A stretch of DNA of 64,000 nt, taken from Streptomyces solicavernae. Lineage in GTDB: Bacteria > Actinomycetota > Actinomycetes > Streptomycetales > Streptomycetaceae. The stretch is from contig NZ_JASCIR010000027.1 of the NCBI RefSeq assembly GCF_029968095.1, positions 1-64,000 of the forward strand, given 5' to 3'. Below, piece by piece: positions 59,900-64,000 of the stretch; the stretch's first letter is position 1; the number at the start of each line of letters is the position of its first letter. The notes beneath the pieces were generated by a model that saw nothing but the letters and a program-made list of their open reading frames with translations, did no database searches and had not been told where the DNA came from. Made by a program: the position numbers and the translations under genes.

Positions 59900-61066
59900 T
59901 CAGCGGTCCAGGAACGCGAACAGCTCCTCCCAGCGCCGCACGATCTCGCCGGTCGTGTAGCGCTGGACGTTCTGCCGCGCCAGCTCACCCATCTTGTCCC
60001 GCAGCTCCTTGTCGGACATCAACAGGTCCAGCTTGCGGGCGAGTTCGCCGGTGTTGCCGAGTCCGGCGAGCAGCCCGTCCTCGCCGTCGTGGACGATCTC
60101 GTGCACGCCCGGCGCGCAGTCGAACGCCGCGCACGGCACGGCCGCCGCCATCGCCTCCATCAGCGCCAGCGGGAAACCCTCACCGCGCGAGGACTGCACG
60201 AAGACCGAGCCGCCGCGCAGCGCCCCCGGCACATCGCCGGTCCGGCCCATCCACTCGACGGAGCCGTCGAGGCCGAGCGCGGTGCACTGCGCCTTCAGCA
60301 TCTCCTCGTCCTCGCCGGAGCCGTAGATCCGCAGCGTCCAGTCCGGGTGCAGCGGCGCGACCTCCGCCCAGGTGTCCAGGAGCATGTCGATGCCCTTCTG
60401 GTCGTGCAGGCGGCCGATGCTGGTGACGACCTTCCCGGTGCGCGGCGAGGGCACCTCGGGCATGAACGGCAGCGGGTTCGGCAGGTACGACGCGTTGTCC
60501 ATGCCGCCCTTGCGTATCCACAGGTCGGCGTCCTCGCGGGTGAGCGCGAGCATCCGGTCCACGTCCTTGTAGAACCTCCGCACCCGCCCGTAGCGCGAGC
60601 TGGCACGCGTGTACGCGTACGACTCGTGGCTCATGCCGATGACCGTCAGGCCCGCGGTGTCGGCGAGCGTCACCCACTCCATCGCCCACACCTGCGTGAC
60701 GATCACGACCGCACCGGGCCGCGCCCGCCGGAACAGCGCGGTCAGCTTCGCCGCCTGCTCGTGCATGCCCGCCGTGCGCGCGGCCCGCAGCCGCCGCTCG
60801 GCGATGTTGAGTCGCCCCTTGATGCCTCGGGCCGGCCCGACGCGCGGCGGGTGCTCGTCGTAGAGCGTCGTCGTCGGGTACGGCAGGTCCGTGCCGATGT
60901 CCTGCGGCTCGGCGGGCTCGGTGATGCCGATGACGTGCACCCGGTGGCCCTGCTCGGTGAAGAGGCGGGCCATCTGGTGCGACCAGCTCGTGACTCCGCC
61001 CAGCTCGTTGACGCTGTTGCTGACGAAGAAGACGTCCCGCTGGGGGTGTTCCGTACGGGCGCTCAT
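59900..61066 (-). CDS. GT4 glycosyltransferase (module B)
   Basis: The 388-residue enzyme is a close paralogue of the one at 37664-38824: GGVTSWSHQMARLFTEQGH, VTSIGRLHDQKGIDMLLDTW, FVQSSRGEGFPLALMEAMA with the E-x7-E motif. It transfers a sugar in wall-polymer synthesis. Its ATG overlaps the stop of the upstream polymerase gene by four bases (61063-61066), the same arrangement as module A. The two GT4 enzymes likely have related but not identical acceptors. Confidence 0.92.
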   Translation of the reverse strand: MSARTEHPQRDVFFVSNSVNELGGVTSWSHQMARLFTEQGHRVHVIGITEPAEPQDIGTDLPYPTTTLYDEHPPRVGPARGIKGRLNIAERRLRAARTAGMHEQAAKLTALFRRARPGAVVIVTQVWAMEWVTLADTAGLTVIGMSHESYAYTRASSRYGRVRRFYKDVDRMLALTREDADLWIRKGGMDNASYLPNPLPFMPEVPSPRTGKVVTSIGRLHDQKGIDMLLDTWAEVAPLHPDWTLRIYGSGEDEEMLKAQCTALGLDGSVEWMGRTGDVPGALRGGSVFVQSSRGEGFPLALMEAMAAAVPCAAFDCAPGVHEIVHDGEDGLLAGLGNTGELARKLDLLMSDKELRDKMGELARQNVQRYTTGEIVRRWEELFAFLDR

Positions 61067-64000
61067 GAACGGCTCCAGTGCGAGAAGAACTGCTCGACGA
61101 TGCTGCGGGCGGCGGTCCCCTTGTCGTACTCGCCGAACTCGGCCACGAACCGCTCCCGCTCCGGCTGGTACTTGGCGTCGTCCTCGGCCAGCGAGTCGAG
61201 CGCGCCGTACAGCTCGTCCTCGGTCCTCACCACCGGCCCCGGCGCGCGTTCGAGCAGGTCGAAGTAGGTGCCGCGGCCCTCGTGCGCGTACTCCTCGTAG
61301 TCGTACGCGAAGAACAGCAGCGGGCGGTCCAGGAGCGCGTAGTCGAACATCACCGAGGAGTAGTCCGTGATCAGCGCGTCGGACAGCTCCATCAGCGGGT
61401 TGACGTCGTGCCGGGCCGAGACGTCGATGACGGTGCCCCGCACGGACGGCGGCAGCACCACGTGGTTGAGGTAGTGCGCGCGCACCAACAGGACGTACCG
61501 GTCGCCGAGTTCCGCCGCGAACCGCTCCACGTCGAAGGGCAGCTCGAAGCGCTGGTTCCGGCCGCCGTGCTTGCGGAACGTGGGCGCGTAGAGCAGCACC
61601 TGCTTGTCCTCGGGGATGCCGAGCTCGGCGGCGAGCGGCCCGCGCGCCCGGCGCCCTGCGGCGGCCTCGCGCTCCCTGGCGTGCACCAGTGCGTCGTTAC
61701 GCGGATAGCCGACGCGGAGCAGTGTCCTCTCCTGCAGCCGGAACGCCTTGGCGAGGGTGCGCACATCGTGCTCGGAGCGGATCAGGAACCGGTCGAAGCG
61801 GTTCAGGACCCGCTGCTGCTCCTGCTGCCGCGCCTTGGACTTGAGCTTCCAGGCCGCCTCGTCGAATCCCATCCGCTTGAGCGCGGAGCCGTGCCAGGTC
61901 TGGATGTAGGTGGTCTCCGGCCGCTTCGTCAGCTTCAGCGGATAGCTCTGGTTGTCGATCCAGAACTCGGCCTGGGCCAGGGCTCTGAGGTACGGCAGCG
62001 ACCAGCGGCGTACGAGTGTGGCCTCGGCCGGGAATCCCTCCGGGGACCCGGCGTACGACCAGACCGCCTCGAACCGCAGGCCCTGGCGGAGCATCTCCTC
62101 GTAGATCGCCTTCGGGCTGTCGCTGTACTGCTTGCCGAGCTGGCTCTCGAAGACGACCAGGCCCTTCTTCACGGGCAGCCGGCTGAACACCTCGCCGTAC
62201 ACGCGGATTTTGGTCTCTCCCGAGGTGAGCTTCTTGCGCAGCTTTTTCGCCCTCTGGAAGCCGGACTTGGCGAGCTTGCCGGGACGGCCGTGGATGCCGC
62301 GTACGACGAGTTCGCGCACCCGCTCCTTGTCCTCGACGCGGTCGCGGGCGACCAGGCGGAAGGCGAGGTGGCCGCGCTGGGAGACCACGGGTTCGACGTG
62401 GTCGGCGACCATCCGGGTCAGCCGGGGCCGCACCGGAAGCAGGCCCTCCGCCAGGTCGTGCTCGCTCGCGGTCAGCCGGGTCGTGGTGCGCACCCCGTCC
62501 ACGTCCAGTTTGAGGCGTACGTCCCACACCTCGTCGACGATGCCGAGCGGGCGGAGCTTCCCGGCGAGGTCGGCCTCGGCCTCCCAGCTCACGGAGTCGC
62601 CCTCGTGCCGCAGCACGGCCACCGGGAAGCGGAAGCTCTGCAGGCTGCGGCGGCGGGCGCGGAACTCCAGGTGGCCGGTGAGCCGCGCGCCCTCGGGGAT
62701 CACGCCGAGCGGGTTGACGATCCGGCCGGCGAGGCGGACCGTGCCGCCACGCCCCGTGCCGCCACGCCCCGTGCCGCCACGCCCCGTGCCGCCACGCCCC
62801 GTGCCGCCGCGCGTCGTGCCGCCATGCGCCGTGCCGCCGCGCTCCGCGTAGCCGGTGAGGGTGTTGCGCAGGAACATCCGGTCGACGGTCCTGGTGTGGT
62901 GGCCGAGGTCGGTGACGTCCAGGACGTGCCGGCCGAAGGGGTCGTCGAGGTGTTCCGCGCACCAGTAGACATGTCCGTCGCGCTCCACGAGCGGGGCGGA
63001 GATCTTGTCGCGGTTGGTGAGGGTGTCGACCGCCGGGAGGAGGTTGTCCCAGTCGTTCTCCCGGAGGAGATAGGCGCAGACGGCCTGGATCGACTGCACC
63101 TCGTCGTAGGCCTCGGGGGCGAGCGAGGTGAGGTAGTCGCGGGCGATGCCGGCGAACTCCTGGCGGTAGGAGTCGTCGCGGAACGGCAGGTCGCGGAGGT
63201 GCAGGACGAGGTCGTGCTTGAGGAACTTGACGTCCTTGGCGAGCTTCAGCTCGGTCAGGCCGCGTTCGGCGAGGAGCGCGTCGATGCGGCGGTGGATCTC
63301 CATGCGGTGCACGAAGTTGGTCATCTCGTGCCGCCGGTTGGAGATCGACTTGGCGGCCGCCTTCTCGTAGACGTGCCAGAAATACACCTGGTTGGGTATG
63401 AGGGTGATGCGCTCCGCGGCGAGATACGCCTCGGCGATGAACATCAGGTCCTCGTAGAACATCCCTTTGAGGAACCGGAGTTGGTTCTCCATGAGGAAGC
63501 CGCGGCGGTACATCTTGTTCGTGGAGAGCGTGTCCCACACGAACAGGTCCGGCAGCTCGGTGACCGAATCCAGGACCTGGGTGCGCGCGTAGAGCCAGGG
63601 GTACCACTCGACGCGCTTCTGGTTCCGGCGGTCCAGATGCAGGCGTACGCACAGGCCGGAGACGATGTCGGAGCCGTCGCGCTCGGCGGCCTCCAGGAGA
63701 TTGCGGCAGGCGTTGCGCTCCAGGACGTCGTCGCTGTCGAGGAACATCACGTACCGGCCGCGGGTGTGACCGATGCCCACGTTGCGCGGCTCGCCGCACC
63801 CGCCGCTGTTCTCCGGCAGCTGGAAGGCGCGCACCCGCCCCGGGTTCTCGGCGGCAAGCCACTGCGCCACCTCGTACGAGCCGTCGGTGCTGCAGTCGTC
63901 GACGATCACGACCTCGACGCCGCGCAGCGTCTGGTCGAGCACGGACCGCACGGCGGCGCGGAGCCGGGCTTCGTCGTTGTAGACGATCACTACGACGGAG
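61063..64000 (-). CDS. GT2 / CDP-glycerol glycerophosphotransferase fusion (module B, 5' end outside window)
   Basis: About 979 residues are visible; the frame enters from the window edge (SVVVIVYNDEARLRAAVRS), so only a few N-terminal residues are missing. A complete GT2 domain (DDCSTDGSYEVA, FLDSDDVL) is followed by a beta-rich linker with RGGTG pentapeptide repeats and a TagF-type domain: TWHGSALKRMGFDE, VLLYAPTFRKHG, LITDYSSVMFDYALLDRP, TYFDLLERAPGP. It resembles the 935-residue module A enzyme in the C-terminal half but has an intact DSDD in the GT2 half. It is coupled to the GT4 gene that follows. Confidence 0.92.
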   Translation of the reverse strand, partial: SVVVIVYNDEARLRAAVRSVLDQTLRGVEVVIVDDCSTDGSYEVAQWLAAENPGRVRAFQLPENSGGCGEPRNVGIGHTRGRYVMFLDSDDVLERNACRNLLEAAERDGSDIVSGLCVRLHLDRRNQKRVEWYPWLYARTQVLDSVTELPDLFVWDTLSTNKMYRRGFLMENQLRFLKGMFYEDLMFIAEAYLAAERITLIPNQVYFWHVYEKAAAKSISNRRHEMTNFVHRMEIHRRIDALLAERGLTELKLAKDVKFLKHDLVLHLRDLPFRDDSYRQEFAGIARDYLTSLAPEAYDEVQSIQAVCAYLLRENDWDNLLPAVDTLTNRDKISAPLVERDGHVYWCAEHLDDPFGRHVLDVTDLGHHTRTVDRMFLRNTLTGYAERGGTAHGGTTRGGTGRGGTGRGGTGRGGTGRGGTVRLAGRIVNPLGVIPEGARLTGHLEFRARRRSLQSFRFPVAVLRHEGDSVSWEAEADLAGKLRPLGIVDEVWDVRLKLDVDGVRTTTRLTASEHDLAEGLLPVRPRLTRMVADHVEPVVSQRGHLAFRLVARDRVEDKERVRELVVRGIHGRPGKLAKSGFQRAKKLRKKLTSGETKIRVYGEVFSRLPVKKGLVVFESQLGKQYSDSPKAIYEEMLRQGLRFEAVWSYAGSPEGFPAEATLVRRWSLPYLRALAQAEFWIDNQSYPLKLTKRPETTYIQTWHGSALKRMGFDEAAWKLKSKARQQEQQRVLNRFDRFLIRSEHDVRTLAKAFRLQERTLLRVGYPRNDALVHAREREAAAGRRARGPLAAELGIPEDKQVLLYAPTFRKHGGRNQRFELPFDVERFAAELGDRYVLLVRAHYLNHVVLPPSVRGTVIDVSARHDVNPLMELSDALITDYSSVMFDYALLDRPLLFFAYDYEEYAHEGRGTYFDLLERAPGPVVRTEDELYGALDSLAEDDAKYQPERERFVAEFGEYDKGTAARSIVEQFFSHWSRS
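62741..62845. repeat. Seven 15-bp tandem repeats in the module B polymerase gene
   Basis: GTGCCGCCACGCCCC occurs four times perfectly (62741-62800) and three times with changes. On the minus strand it encodes RGGTG-type pentapeptides inside the linker between the two enzyme domains. Confidence 0.93.

Noticed and set aside
34208-64000. Secondary-metabolite gene cluster
   Set aside because: No PKS, NRPS or similar core enzyme is present; TagF-type, Stealth, GT and ABC exporter genes point to a wall polymer.

Overview
This window is a chromosomal segment from a Streptomyces or very close relative. Very high G+C, GTG/TTG starts with GGAGG-type ribosome sites, NnaR/NarK, the tandem kinases PkaB/PkaA, SigU with its anti-sigma factor and a sortase-E (LAXTG) protein all point there. 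From memory, gene order follows the core-chromosome stretch that is SCO2950 to about SCO2999 in S. coelicolor. No rRNA, canonical tRNA, CRISPR array or complete insertion sequence was seen. tmRNA is the only RNA gene found.

Region 1 (1-12264) is housekeeping and regulatory: HU protein (cut by the window edge), NAD-type malic enzyme with an ACT domain, a HelD/HelR-type helicase-like protein, the ECF sigma factor SigU with a zinc-binding membrane anti-sigma factor, a CGNR regulator, the nitrate-assimilation regulator NnaR beside the nitrate transporter NarK, and a LysR regulator divergent from an MFS transporter.

Region 2 (about 12300-15730) looks like a small acquired island next to tmRNA. 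It holds a remnant of an IS605-type tnpB, an operon of small protein, DUF6879 protein and XRE/DUF5753 regulator, then two unrecognised overlapping genes and a SAM methyltransferase. The leader of the methyltransferase gene carries two interlocked perfect inverted repeats. Base composition is visibly less GC-rich than the flanks.

Region 3 (15786-30050) is again core: tmRNA (ssrA), smpB, an S41 protease, ftsX/ftsE, a small zinc-ribbon membrane protein, an LAETG sortase substrate, prfB, pkaB, pkaA and a large FHA/FtsK-like protein. tmRNA and smpB act together in ribosome rescue. FtsE/FtsX act in cell-envelope remodelling. The kinases and the FHA protein probably form one phospho-signalling unit.

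Region 4 (30243-34152) is a sugar ABC import operon (lipoprotein plus two permeases, no ATPase).

Region 5 (34208-64000) is a cell-wall glycopolymer (teichoic-acid-like) locus. It has four large GT2/CDP-glycerol glycerophosphotransferase-type fusion proteins, three GT4 domains (one fused to a Stealth phosphotransferase), two membrane-embedded glycosyltransferases, three methyltransferases, a GT2 enzyme, a galE-type epimerase, and a TagG/TagH-like two-gene ABC exporter under a divergent TetR regulator. A [polymerase(s) + GT4] module with 4-bp gene overlaps occurs twice. Inference: these genes make, decorate and export a phosphate-containing wall polymer.

Two patterns run across the window: in-frame short tandem repeats (9-15 bp) in linkers or N-termini of at least eight envelope or signalling genes, and copies of a dispersed GC-rich intergenic repeat.
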